From NCBI GenBank assembly GCA_039621445.1, contig CP154954.1, positions 69,072,670 to 69,136,669 of the forward strand: a DNA stretch of 64,000 bases, in the 5' to 3' direction. Position numbers and translations under genes: made by a program. A model generated the notes under the pieces. It saw nothing but the letters and a program-made list of their open reading frames with translations, was not told the origin of the DNA and searched no databases. The DNA comes from Euglena gracilis. Taxonomy: Eukaryota; Euglenida; Euglenophyceae; Euglenales. Below, piece after piece: positions 1 through 10,399 of this stretch (positions are counted from its first letter, which is position 1; every line of letters starts with the position of its first letter).

Positions 1-137
1 TGGTGACAACTGGACACTGCAAAGGAACTGATGACCAGGGTTTTTATTGCGGGGGCGGGGGCCCAGCCGACATTATTATTATTATTATTATGGATTGGCA
101 GGTGGTGCTCACCTATCACGTATCGACCACCTATGTC

Positions 138-305
<168 letters not shown>

Positions 306-394
306 CATAGCTCCCGTGATCAATAGGTCATGGGAGCTGTCCCCTCCTCCTCTGTAGAGGCAGTTTTTCATAGGAATATCACTGAACTGAGCCC

Positions 395-489
395 ATCGTA
401 GGGGGTCCGCCCCCGCACGTACATGTTTGTCCGCTTCGTGATCACCGGGGAGCCCGAGGCGGACAAGTTGGGCCAGCCAGGCCTCTCCA
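395..489 (+). other. Possible upstream exon, weakly supported
   Basis: GC-rich stretch preceded by a GTAG acceptor-like site near 400. One frame reads MFVRFVITGEPEADKLGQ and looks protein-like, but no clear GT donor closes it. It could be an exon 5' of the cyclase gene; I cannot match it to a family. Confidence 0.2.
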
Positions 490-771
490 AGGAACACCAA
501 CAGGGGGCGGGGGCTCCCCCCCCCCTCTTTGTCGATGGCGGGGGTTGAGGAGTCTACAGGATGGCTCACTCGTTTTTGATCTGGGCCCCGCCCACCCCAT
601 GATGGGAAGGATTTGAAGCATTGGGGGAAGGCGATCGGGACAGACATTCTTTTTCAGGCAAGCTCTGTTTTGGACACCTTGCTCCGAAGCAACAGACGCC
701 TCAACCGCCATTTCACCCCCATTTATGGCAGAATCATCATCATTATCATCATCACCACCATCATCATCGAC

Positions 772-849
<78 letters not shown>
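772..849. repeat. (TTG)n microsatellite
   Basis: Roughly 26 TTG trinucleotides ending about 20 bp before the splice acceptor of the cyclase-like exon at 870. Its pyrimidine content is low, so it is not itself the polypyrimidine tract. Frames across it give poly-Leu, poly-Val or poly-Cys. Confidence 0.97.
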
Positions 850-850
<1 letters not shown>

Positions 851-869
851 AGGATTCTCCAACTCGCAG

Positions 870-1105
870 GCTTTCCCCATGCGGGCCTGCAGACAGCTGG
901 CCACCACCGTCGCGGCCCATGTGGTGACGCTGGGGAAGTCACACGGGGCGACCATCGACAAGGTGACGTACGACTCCGTGGCGCTGCACTGGAACGTCTC
1001 CGTGCTGTGCAGCGGGGCCCCCCTGCAGGCCACGACGCTCGCGATGGAGCTGGCGTGCACCGCGCAGATCCTGGCGCCGGAGGTGCAGAGGGACCTGCGG
1101 TCAGG
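870..1105 (+). CDS. Class III nucleotide cyclase-like domain, exon a (partial gene)
   Basis: The exon begins after an AACTCGCAG acceptor and has a GC-rich frame in phase 0. Its key stretch HGATIDKVTYDSVALHWN matches the class III adenylate/guanylate cyclase pattern GGTxDKxxGDAVMAxWN. The aspartate that follows the usual Gly (one of the two metal-binding Asp residues) is kept, while the Gly is Tyr. The following Ala/Leu-rich helix (ATTLAMELACTAQ) fits the helix after that strand. Class III cyclases make cAMP or cGMP from ATP or GTP. The first metal Asp and earlier parts would lie upstream and are not seen. Donor choice is uncertain: GT at 1100 or 1106, or CAT|GTGGCT at about 1138. The altered motif suggests a divergent or catalytically weak domain. 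The family call rests on motifs only. Confidence 0.58.
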
Positions 1106-1348
1106 GTGGGCTGCTCGCTGGCGGGGACTCAAACATGTGGCTTTGGGGTTCGGAGAATCCCCGTGTCAACGACAACTTTCTATTTTTTTTCATGTTGGCC
1201 AGATTTTTTAAGGAATTTCAGCCAAGACGATTTAAAAACTGTCTCACATCTTCTCTCCATTCATGGCTCCAAATACTTTTTGCCCATGAATTTGGTGATT
1301 TGGGGCAATATCATAATAATGTGACAGCCAAAACGGTGAAGTTGTGAA

Positions 1349-1662
1349 CAGGCTGTATTTTAGTCGGGTGCCGACCCCACCCCGGGGGGGGGTACCTGCC
1401 TGGGCAGGCACCCCAAGGCACTCCAAATCCGGCCCCCCCCCCGAGGGGCGTAGAGCACACGGCCAAAAGTGCCCTAGCACAACCCCGGCGCCGAAGGCGC
1501 CGGGGAGCCAAAAATGGCCTATTTTCAAAGGAATGTGCCCGGGCACAGGCCGAAATCCGACCCCCCCCCCCCAGGAGGGGGCTAGTGCCTGCCTGGGCAG
1601 GCACTCACACGCACTCCGGCCCCCCCCCCCCCCCCCCCCCGGGGTTGGTAAAAAACAGCCTG
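1349..1662. mobile_element. hAT-like MITE (CAGGCTGT family), perfect TSD
   Basis: The left terminus CAGGCTGTATTTTA and the inverted right terminus CAGGCTGTTTTTTA agree at 13 of 14 positions. The element is flanked on both sides by GTTGTGAA (1341-1348 and 1663-1670), a perfect 8-bp target-site duplication. CA(G) termini with 8-bp duplications are typical of the hAT superfamily. The 314-bp interior has no coding capacity. It holds facing C/G runs (one C run of about 22), palindromes such as GCCTGCCTGGGCAGGC, and the hairpin GGCGCCGAAGGCGCC. It sits in the intron between cyclase-like exons a and b. Confidence 0.9.
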
Positions 1663-2004
1663 GTTGTGAAGTTCATGATTATTGGTCTATCAAACCGCAG
1701 TGAGAAGCACACTGTTCTCCAAAAGATGGGCTTTTTTCAGTTTGTTTTTTGTCACAACAATTATGGGGGAATCCTGGGTGAATCGATCAATTTGGGCTTC
1801 GGTGCTCAAAAATGTGTTTCTCAAGGGGCCAAAAGGTCATTGCGGACATTCCGGATCATTTGCTGCTGCCCAAATTGTCACCCTCTGAAAATCCCCCCCT
1901 GAGTGTGCAGGCGTTGGGACGAGCAGAGTATGCAGAGGAACGAATGGTGCCCGGGTGACACCATGCGACAGTCTCGCCGAGCTTGTTGCCGGCCGGTGCC
2001 GCAG

Positions 2005-2216
2005 GCGTCTCCCATGTCCATGTGCAGCGCCCTGCGGGCCCGGCTGCTGGTGGGCATCGGGCACGGGCCCTCCACGGTGGCCACCGTCAGTGCGGCGGGG
2101 CAGCGGTTCTTCGTGGTGGGCGGGCCCGAGATCGCCAACGCCGTGGACGTCGTGATGCGGGAGGTGGCCGTCCGCTGGGCTGCACCATTCTGTTGTCCAA
2201 CGCCGTGCAAGGAGAG
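2005..2216 (+). CDS. Class III nucleotide cyclase-like domain, exon b, with frame break
   Basis: A plausible acceptor is GTGCCGCAG at 2004 (an earlier CAG at 1910 is the alternative). One frame reads RARLLVGIGHGPSTVATVS and continues FFVVGGPEIANAVDVVMREV. This matches the cyclase segment 'L.vGIGiHtG...vG.iG' and the later 'G..vn.A.rle' region. Near 2172 the family match jumps by -1 to another frame that reads LGCTILLSNAVQGE, matching the 'gt.ILvS..v' segment, and it ends at a good donor GAG|GTGTGC. A single missing base in the deposited sequence, or a disabling deletion, explains this best. The Asn/Arg transition-state residues are not clearly preserved. Together with exon a this supports a cyclase homology domain. 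Confidence 0.55.
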
Positions 2217-2296
2217 GTGTGCCACACAGTTCGGGTGGCGCTTGGTACTGGATCAATTCTGCCAACCGTCGCCGCGATATCAGTGCCATTGAACCA

Positions 2297-2402
2297 AATA
2301 ATATATCATAATATATTAATATATTATATCATAATATATTATATTATAATATATATAATAATATTAATTAATAACATATCATATTATATATAATATAATA
2401 TC
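2297..2402. repeat. A+T-only low-complexity tract
   Basis: About 105 bp of alternating ATAT/AATAT with almost no G or C. It is intronic between cyclase-like exons b and c and could form cruciforms. No further meaning is visible. Confidence 0.9.
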
Positions 2403-2462
2403 GGGAACACAGCCAAATTATCAAGCATATCGAATATGCCAAACATATCAAGGGGGAAAAAA

Positions 2463-2497
2463 CCACCATGTTTCAAACGGATTTTGAAACATGGTGG
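2463..2497. repeat. Perfect 15-bp hairpin
   Basis: CCACCATGTTTCAAA at 2463-2477 is mirrored exactly by TTTGAAACATGGTGG at 2483-2497 with a 5-nt loop. It is intronic, lacks a T-tail that would suggest a Pol III terminator, and its role is unknown. Confidence 0.85.
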
Positions 2498-3094
2498 CTG
2501 AGCTGGAATCCCGGAAAGCCCGGGGATGGTGAGTGGTGGGGCTTCAACCATCCCCACAGCCTCACATCCTGGTGGGTGGGGCTTCCCTTTTTGAGGGCAT
2601 TTTTATTATATTCATTTATTATTTATATATTATTTATTATATTACTGTCCCCGGAAAAAATAACAACCGGAAAAAATAACAACCGGAAAAATAACAACCC
2701 GGAAGGCTTCAGAGCAACAAGGATGTCAATATGGAATTCACGAAAAACTGCTTGTACTCGGGATCAAAATGAGTTTGCACCAATAGAGATGTATCCAGCC
2801 ACAGGGCGTTTGAGCCTTCAGCCGAAGGAGGTCCAGTCAGCTGGCCAAGAACCTTTTCAGGTGCTATTGATGAGGTTTGATCCCTGTGCAAAGGGAACCT
2901 TGAAGATAATGGCCTTTGACCCCACTAAAGTGGCTCAAATCGAACAAAATGGTTTCAAAATGGCTGCCCAGCTCAGATTCTGGTCTTTTCACTACCACCC
3001 GGTTTTTTTTTGTTTCAATTTAGTGGGGGACAGGTTCTGAACGGAGGGTGGGTTCTGTCAGGGGAAACTGAACCCGGCGGACCCCCCTGCACAG

Positions 3095-3178
3095 GTGAGG
3101 TACGGCTTCCGCTGCTCCCCGCGGCTGTGGTTCCGCGACGCCCTCTTCTGCGCAGAGCACTAAGCGAGCGCTGGTTTT
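3095..3178 (+). CDS. Probable cyclase-gene exon c, with in-frame stop
   Basis: A clean acceptor (CCCCTGCACAG) continues exon b in phase 0, reading VRYGFRCSPRLWFRDALFCAEH, and a perfect donor GTAAGT stands at 3179. In the phase that exon b requires there is a TAA at 3161, 18 bp before the donor. The exon therefore carries a nonsense change, a sequencing indel, or is terminal. The GC-rich composition and both splice signals argue for a real exon; its family assignment rests only on its neighbours. Confidence 0.38.
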
Positions 3179-3770
3179 GTAAGTGAGTTCCCCTGGGGGC
3201 AGAGGTCCAGAACCCCCTTGGGCTGAGGAGTCCGGGACCAGCAACCAAAATTCCAACAGTCATTGTTGCAAGGTTGATGACCCATGGGGTGGAGGGGGGG
3301 TTAGTGGGTCCACCCCTGGTGAAGGGGTCAGGGAGTGGGACCCCCCAGAGAGGGGGGTTTCCTCTGTTCTTGACACGAAGTGCCGAAAAAAAAATGGACT
3401 CAAAATTGACCACTCAAAACTGGGTCCCCCCAAGCCCGAGGGTGAGTAGGCAGCAACCTTTTTCTGGCCAGCTGCCTTGTTCCAGACTCGACCCCCCCAT
3501 CGACTTCCCCCATCTCTGAGCTTTGTTTCCTGTCCAGCCACCCGAAGGGCTGCTGGACGATAAATTTTTGGCCTTCGGAGGTGCAAACATGGGCCAAAAA
3601 TGGGTAAAAATGGGTCGCTGCCCAGCTTGAGGAACATATCCACGTTGTTTTGTTGTTTTTGAACAATTTGGCAGTTTTTGGGGTATATATTATTTTTATT
3701 ATTATTTTTATATTATGTATTATATATTATATATTATTTATTATTTTTGGGGTATATATATATTTTGCAG

Positions 3771-3966
3771 TTTTGATCTTTTGACAGCCAGTTTGACCTC
3801 CCCCCCCCCGCCTCATTTGACGCCCTGCCTTTGGGAGCCGATGGAGGGCCGCGGGGGCTGCAAGGTGGACGACGAGTGGATGTACCAGATCAAGCACATG
3901 GAGCTGCACGACACTGCGCTGGACGTGGACCGCGCCCTGCGCGACGTGTTCCTGCTGGCCCGTGCC
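3771..3966 (+). CDS. Probable cyclase-gene exon d
   Basis: The acceptor is TTTTGCAG at 3770 or GACAG at 3787. The frame reads EPMEGRGGCKVDDEWMYQIK and continues through HMELHDTALDVDRALRDVFLLAR to a GT donor. The 'DEWMYQI' stretch lies where protist cyclases carry a short conserved segment after the catalytic core; I recall this pattern but cannot check it here. GC-rich third positions contrast with the flanking introns. Confidence 0.42.
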
Positions 3967-4468
3967 GGGGGACGGGCCACTGACCCCCCCCAGTGTCATC
4001 CGATGAGACTGTATGTAGGGCTGATCAGGAATCCGGGTTTTGGGTGGTGCGCGGTGCATTTGCCTCCATCGGGAGTTCGATGCGTGGTGCTTTGCAAAGA
4101 GTGGCCAAAAGTGGACAAACGTGGTCAAAAGTGACCAAAAGTGGTCGAAAATCGCAAAAACATGGACAAAAAAACCGCCAAAAATTGCTGATTTGCATGA
4201 AAACGGGCAAAAAAAGAATGGAAATCAACTGCACATGGGATACCAGTGGAAATTTGTGAAAACTGCAAACGGGAACGTCTGGAAAAAAACATCACCTGGA
4301 AAAAGATCGCTACTGACGGGGGGGGGGGCCGTTGGACAAGGCCGGTCGTTGGACAAGGGGGGGGGGGGTGTTTTCCGGTGGGTTGGGTGCCTGCCCGTAT
4401 GGGCAGCAGGCACCCCCGGGGGGGGGGGGGGGGGTTTTGGGTCTTGGTCCAACCTGCCTACCCCACCC

Positions 4469-4690
4469 CCCGGGAAACTGTCACCTGACAGGTTGGCCAG
4501 TACCGGGGACTCTGACAGTTTCCCGGGTTGGGCATTTCAAGGGAAAATCAATGAAAAATGACCCTGACAGGTTGGCCGGTACCGGGGACCCTGACAACTT
4601 CCTATACTGACAGGTTGGCCAGTACCGGGGACCCTGACAGTTTCCCGGGCGGGACCCTGACAGGTTCTCGGGCATGACAGTTTCCCCGGG
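4469..4690. repeat. Tandem/inverted CTGACAGGTTGGCC repeat block
   Basis: Three copies of CTGACAGGTTGGCCRGTACC followed by GGGGAC(C/T)CTGACA start near 4484, 4563 and 4607, and a shorter relic lies at 4655. The first copy is bracketed by a perfect inverted pair, CCCGGGAAACTGTCA (4469-4483) and TGACAGTTTCCCGGG (4513-4527). A related motif recurs near 14,440-14,500. It is intronic or intergenic and non-coding. Confidence 0.8.
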
Positions 4691-4937
4691 GGGGGGGGGG
4701 GGGGAGGTGGGAAAATTTCCCTCAAGAAATGGCCAACCACTTTTGAATGCTTTGAATGCATTTTTGCTTCATTTATGCCAATTTTTGGCTGCTTCTGGCT
4801 ATTTTTGCACATTTGTGGCCATTTTAAGCCATTTCTGACTGCTTTTATCCCTTTTTACCCCCTTTTGACCACTTTTGGCCATTTTGTTCACCTTTTGTTC
4901 ACCTTGGGACGAAGCGGGAGAAAAAATTTTGACCCCG

Positions 4938-5050
4938 GTCTTGTCTAACGACCACCCCCCCCCCTGGTCAGTAGCGATATTTGGCCAAAATAGCGACCCT
5001 CCCTCCGGTCAGTAGCGATATTTAGTGGTCGTTGGACAAGGGGGGGGGGG
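4938..5050. repeat. G/C-tract element with GTCGTTGGACAAGG ends
   Basis: CTTGTCTAACGACCACCCC at 4938 faces GTGGTCGTTGGACAAGGGG near 5030. Two direct copies of GGTCAGTAGCGATATTT lie between them. The same GTTGGACAAGG/C-run motif occurs near 4331-4362 and 8101. It looks like a small inverted-repeat element; target duplications are not clear. Confidence 0.55.
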
Positions 5051-5054
5051 GAGG

Positions 5055-5154
5055 AACGTTGGAAATTGTGGGAAATCGTTGGGAAACCGGCAATCCCGAT
5101 GTGGTCATGTTGAGATTGTCGGCTTCCAAATGATTTCCCACAATTTCCAACGTT
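5055..5154. repeat. 23-bp perfect inverted repeat
   Basis: The arm at 5055-5077 (begins AACGTTGGAAATTGTGGG) is the exact reverse complement of 5132-5154, with a 54-nt spacer. The transcript could form a long stem. It is non-coding and may be the core of a MITE whose ends I cannot fix. Confidence 0.85.
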
Positions 5155-5451
5155 TTCCCCCTCGCCTTTTTGATTGTTCACAAAGTGTCTGTCCAGTCGG
5201 CCCGGCGGCGGGCCAACGGGACACAAACTTGTACCTCCCCCCGGGCAATTGACACCCCTGGGCAATTGTCACCCCCCTCTGTGCCGTCCAAATTGTCACC
5301 CCGGGATATTGTCACCCCCCTCGGTGCTGCCCAATTTGTGGCGCGACAATTGCCGGGGGGGGGGGGGGGGACGCAATTCTTCTTTGGGGAAGTTGAATGA
5401 CTGTCGGTGTGTGCGGGTGCCGCGAGCCCGTGCGCCCTCCTTTTCGCGAAC

Positions 5452-5610
5452 ACCGAGCGGTGGCCGGCTGCCCGTCCCCCCGCCCACCGGCCAAGCCAAC
5501 GGGGTGCTGCAGCGCGAGATCCACCACGTGCAGCAGACATACGGGGAGCACCTCGCGCCGCCGGATTTTGCTGCCCTCCGCCTCCTCCAGGGACCAGGCC
5601 CCAGCCGGGT
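5452..5610 (+). CDS. Probable cyclase-gene exon e
   Basis: A GC-rich frame contains NGVLQREIHHVQQTYGEHL and then PPDFAALRLLQGPGPSR, ending at CGG|GTGGCG. Helical, charged content with 'YGEHL.PPD' is consistent with a C-terminal helical tail following exon d. The acceptor is not certain (GAG at 5455 or CAG at 5513). The link to the cyclase is by position and composition only. Confidence 0.38.
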
Positions 5611-5639
5611 GGCGAAGAAAGCACACGTGAACGGCAGTC

Positions 5640-8370
5640 AGACCGAACACCGATCATTTATTTATTTATTTTTTTATCTGCTTATTGTCATTCGTTTCTT
5701 GGGTTTATTATCACCATCATTTTCACCTGTCACGAAAATGTTGTGTTTTCGGGCGATGTGAGGCATTTCCCTGCTCACGAAAGCCCCACAGGGAATAAAC
5801 CAGGCGATAAAGAGATGGGCTGGGCTGATTTTCTGTGTCGCATCACCCTGAAGCTCCAGGATCCCAACACCTGGAACACCATCCCCGACAATATGCCTCG
5901 GGGAGCTGTCTTGTCATGGTCTTTCGTATTGTCCAAATTGTCGATGCAAGAAGCCAGCAATGTCCCTGGTCTTCCCCAACCTGTCAGGGTTTGATTGTTA
6001 CAGCAATTCCCAAAAGAAAGACACACCGCCCAGGTGTCAGGTGATATTTTCCTGGGGGGGACACAAACTGCAACAAAAAGGCAAAAGCCGCAAGGGCCTG
6101 GGGGCAATCTGCCGAAAGTTGCTCGCCCCTCGCCGTATCCCCCGTGTGACGGCCCTCTGCTATTCCGGCCCCCTGTTCTCTTTCTTTCTGCCTTCTGGGA
6201 AACGGCCCCCAGCCGCGTCCCTGCTGCATGTGTAGCCCCATGCTTGTGTGTATGCGGACGTGTAACATACCATGCCATACCGTGGAGGAGCCTTCTCTTT
6301 CTGAGGGCATCTACAGCCTCCCAGCCTGCGTCCGCCAACTGAATCCCCACTTGTCAAAACAACACACTGCTTCACCATTCTTTGCTTTTCATTCTTGAAA
6401 GGCATGTTCCTGGTATTTTTTTGGGGGGTCTTTTTATGATATACATATATATATCCATACATGTATATTTATATATATGCACATATGTGTATATGTGTAT
6501 TTTACCATATGATATACGCATTTGTTTGGGAATTTCGATGTTGAATAAACAATTTGGTGAGCTATTGCTATTTTTCAAAGCAAAATTTTTTTCATGACGC
6601 CCCCATTTAGAACAACTCCCCCCCCCCGATAACGACGCGACCAATAACGACCCATCTCAATGGATTTATTGGGAGCTTCCACCATTTTCTGCTTGTAGTC
6701 CTCAGTCTTGGGTGAGGCTCCCGCTGATCGTTGTGGTGGGAAGTTCCACAAGGTGTCCCAGACTAAAATGTTACATCCTCACCTTCCATTTTCTCGGCCA
6801 ATCTGTGGGGGAACCACTTTCCACTTTTATGGACCAAATGATCCACCCTGTGGAAATCCAATCAATCACTTCCAACCACCCACTGGAGGGGTAGGTCAGC
6901 GAAGTGCCAGAATTTTTCCAGTCAGCATGCTCCCTCATCTTTGAGCAACCACCCCGCTGGTTTTGCCTTATGTTTCAGTCATTGACAATGGAATCCCCTC
7001 CCTGTTTGCCAATGTGGCTTTCCCCTTTTTTTTGTCGTTTTCTTGCAGGAAAATTGACCAAAATTGTTCTGTGTGCGGTTTTAAAGATAATTTGTCAGAA
7101 TTGGATTTTATGGGTTATTTGGATCAAGAAATCCATGTTAATTTCATGGTGAATTTTCGTGGTTTTGGAGAAGCGAAATGGGGGGGATGCCATTCATGGA
7201 GGCCTCCCACTTCCCCCAAGGAGTTTCTCTTTGGGCCCATGCTGGCCAACTTGGCTGAAATCAACTTTACCACCAGGGACTCAAAGTCGAACGCCAAGAA
7301 TGGGCGCAAAATACAGAGCTCGCTCATCGAGGCCTGGTGGTGGAAGGCCAGGATTTAAGCTTTTGCTGAAGGGTGCAGCAAAGTGGAAATGGGGTTTTCA
7401 ATATGCTTTTTTGGCTGATTTTGTTCAAAAACAAAAACCCAAAAATGCCAAAACGGGCATTTTTGGCAGGTTTTGGGGGGATAAAAAATATGGACTATAC
7501 AGCCCCGCTGGCAGACAGACTGCCACCCCCCCCTATGATTTCCACTGCCAAAATTGGATCTCCCCCCCTGAGGGCCGAGGGGGGTAGTGCAAACCCGATG
7601 GCCAGCAGACGAAGCCTCCGACCTGTCATATGCGCTCGTCGTCTCCCACCTAGGGACTCCGTCAATAGCACTGTGCCCCCACATCGGGTTGTTTGTGAAG
7701 TGCCCATGCCTACACAGTGGCTGGCACTTTGACATCATCCCAGGGTGCTGGTGTGTGATTTGGACTTCTGGAACCACTTGTGCGTTGCCAAGGCTCATTT
7801 TTTTGGGTTTGGAGAAAGGGGGTATAAAAATTGTCTTTTTGTCAACAGGCAATTGATAAACTAGCTTCAAGTTGCTGCGAATGCTGTTAGAAAACGCTTT
7901 TGAATTTTTTTAGAAAATATGTCAGAAAAAATATGTCAAAAAATATGACAGAATTTTGGACAGAACCCCCCCATCCGCCTATCTGTCCCCCCCCCCAACA
8001 GTTGGATCCTCTACAAGGACAGGTTCCAAGTGTCCAAATGGACGGGCACCCCCTCCCCCCGAGGAGCAAGTGTACACTACCTGCATGCACCACCTCGCCC
8101 CTTGTCTAAGAACCACCCCACTGGGCTTTTCCCATCTGTTACGGTAAGTTGTTCAACAAGGTGTTTGCATAGCAATGCAATGTTGAGTCCCAGTAAATAC
8201 AGACATTTGATCAGTGTTCTGGATTTTGTCAGCTTGTTACAATTGTCGCTTCCCCATCAATTTCATTTCTCTTTCAACCCCCCACATGTCCAACGACCCC
8301 CCCGGTTGGAAGACATCTTCTTTGGAGGTTTGGCCGGATTTTTGGCCCGTCGCCGGGCTAAAAGTTTTTG
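5640..8370. other. No convincing gene; mixed unique and repeat-derived DNA
   Basis: Long frames occur (one of 131 codons at 6963-7358) but have no recognisable domain, splice framing or codon bias. Around 7360-7480 there is a copy of the MITE interior that reads AGTGGAAATGGGG and GGCTGATTTTGTTC, also found at 27.9, 40.4 and 58.1 kb. 8281-8350 matches the GTCCAACGACC repeat seen at 15.3 kb. Confidence 0.5.
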
Positions 8371-8378
8371 AGCCCAGA

Positions 8379-8518
8379 ATTGGCCAAGAATTGGCCAAGG
8401 ATTGGCCAAGGATTGGCCAAGGATTGGCCAAGGATTGGCCAAGGATTGGCCAAGGATTGGCCAAGGATTGGCCAAGGATTGGCCAAGATTTGGCCAAGAA
8501 TTGGCCAAGAATTGGCCA
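8379..8518. repeat. 11-bp minisatellite GATTGGCCAAG
   Basis: About 12.7 head-to-tail units with almost no variation; edge units read AATTGGCCAAG. Because 11 is not a multiple of 3, all frames are open with an 11-residue period, which explains the open reading frames on both strands. Confidence 0.95.
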
Positions 8519-8947
8519 AAATGGCAGTGTTGGCATTTTTTTTGGGTCATATATTTGTCTAAATTGCCCAAAATTTTCTTGTTTGGTCGGTGTGCATTTA
8601 CCCGCATGTCGAAAAATTTGACTATGGCACTGGCGTTGCAAGAATTTTGAGCGGGGAGGACCACAACGGCGACGGATCCGAGCCAGTTGTCATTGTTGGC
8701 CCTGCCACTCCCAGTATTTCGGCCGATTTTGCTGCTTTTTTTGCGTGGTCAGAGGGGCATGAAAACCCCGGAGGGAGCCCCCCAAAGTGCAAAAAAAAAA
8801 CACCAAAAAAAACAAAACCAGATTTTGAATAGTGCTGAGCTCTTAATGGGACTTGCACGTGATGGACGGAGCATTGCAAATTTCGCATTATTTAAAATTT
8901 ACAAATTACACATGTGCAATTCACAGTAACTTACAGTAGTTTTTGAA

Positions 8948-10197
8948 ATGATAAGAACTCAGCGACCCCCCACACCCCTTTTTCTTCGATTTTTTTGACC
9001 TTTTTGACCCGGAAATGACCCACAATCCAATGGGCAAAGAAAAACTGGGCTGGGGGGTCGAAAACGGCTCATTTTCGGCTCAAAAAAAAAGATTTTCCCA
9101 ATCTGGGAGGCCAAAAAGCATCGTTTCGGGCAAAAAAAAATCGATTTTTTCTGATTTTTTGACCCATTTTTGACCCAAACTCCATGGGGTTCGGGCCCAA
9201 AACGGGGTGCCAGGGGGACGGAAAACGCTCATTTTTGGCTCAAAAACAGGTTTTCCAGGTCCAGGAGGCCCAAAAACATCGTTTCAGGCAAAAAAAATTT
9301 CGATTTTTTTTCGACTTTTTTGACCCCAAAATGGGCGAAAACGGCGAAGTGAAAAGAGGCCAAAACTGTACAAAATGGCCAAAATTGACCGTAAATCGGC
9401 TATATTTCGGGCCAGGCGGGGAGTTGCGGGGAAATCAAAATACGGTTAGATAGGGCACTGTAAGGGCTTCAATTCAGTCTCCGGACATTTTTCCGAGATA
9501 TTTTGAAAACATCAATTTTTTGACCCCGAAAACGGCCCAAAATGGCCGCAGAAATGGGCCAAAATTGGCTGAAAAGGGGCCGTAACTCGGGCTGCACGAA
9601 GAGTTGGGGGGAAAATAAACCATGGTTGGATAGGGCATTCCAAGGGCTTCATTTTTGCTCTTCGGACATTTCCTTTGATTTTGCTTCATTGTCGAGATAT
9701 TTTGGAAAAATCATTTTTTTGTGCAAAACCGGCATTAAAAAAACCACCCAAGAATGGCCGTTTTGGGCCTCAAAAGTGCGCCAGAACACGGGCCAGGCGT
9801 GTCGGCAGCCAAAACGGCGAATGGGCGGCGATAGAGGGCCTCCAGGGGTGCATTTCGTCAGACCGACATTTCCAGAAATAATGTATGTTTTCTCGAGATA
9901 TTTTCGAAAAATCGATTTTTTGACTGATTTTTGGACGCCAGCGAAATGGCAGAGTCGGAAGAGGGGGGGGGCGGACGAATCCTACCCAGTTTGCGGGTGA
10001 ATAACTCGGGCCTGGCGGGGAGTTGGGATCAAATGGAGGTGATTCAGAAACCTGAAATCCAGTTGCCCGCAGCTGAAAAAAAAATTCCGAGAACGGAGCC
10101 GGGATCGCGGTGATAATCCGCCGGTTCCCGAGGTGGCCCTGACCGGGGGGGGGGGGATTTCGGCCCCCCCTTTTTCCCAGGGATAAGCTTCGCTCTC
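8948..10197. repeat. Complex interspersed repeat R1
   Basis: It is built from two kinds of sub-repeat. One contains CTCATTTTTGGCTCAAAAA then ATCG(T)TTC(A/G)GGCAAAAAAA (units near 9069 and 9231). The other contains GAGTTG(C/G)GGGGAAATCAAAATA then GATAGGGC..CAAGGGCTTC and CGAGATATTTTGAAAA (near 9410, 9590, 9790). Copy R2 lies at 31.5-32.4 kb in the same orientation, including a shared stretch with ATCCAGTTGCCCGC. No coding frame persists. The type of element is unknown. Confidence 0.8.
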
Positions 10198-10198
10198 A

Positions 10199-10227
10199 CC
10201 CATAAAGGGATAAGGTCCCTTTATGGG
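10199..10227. repeat. 12-bp perfect hairpin
   Basis: CCCATAAAGGGA and TCCCTTTATGGG flank a 5-nt loop immediately before the (TA)n tract. It may mark the end of R1. Confidence 0.85.
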
Positions 10228-10238
10228 ACGCTTATACG

Positions 10239-10399
<161 letters not shown>

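Noticed and set aside
6963-7358. 131-codon ORF with a VCGFKDN stretch, considered as a gene
   Set aside because: No domain, no conserved motif pattern and no exon partners; the end lies near a repeat-derived block.
8379-8518. Regular repeat with short spacers, considered as a CRISPR array
   Set aside because: Units are 11 bp head to tail without unique spacers; it is a minisatellite in eukaryotic DNA.
9069-9260. Phrases CTCATTTTTGGCTCAA, which resemble the dinoflagellate spliced-leader end
   Set aside because: They sit inside sub-repeats of R1/R2, lack the leader's full sequence and a downstream donor, and similar phrases follow from the local TTTTGGC composition.
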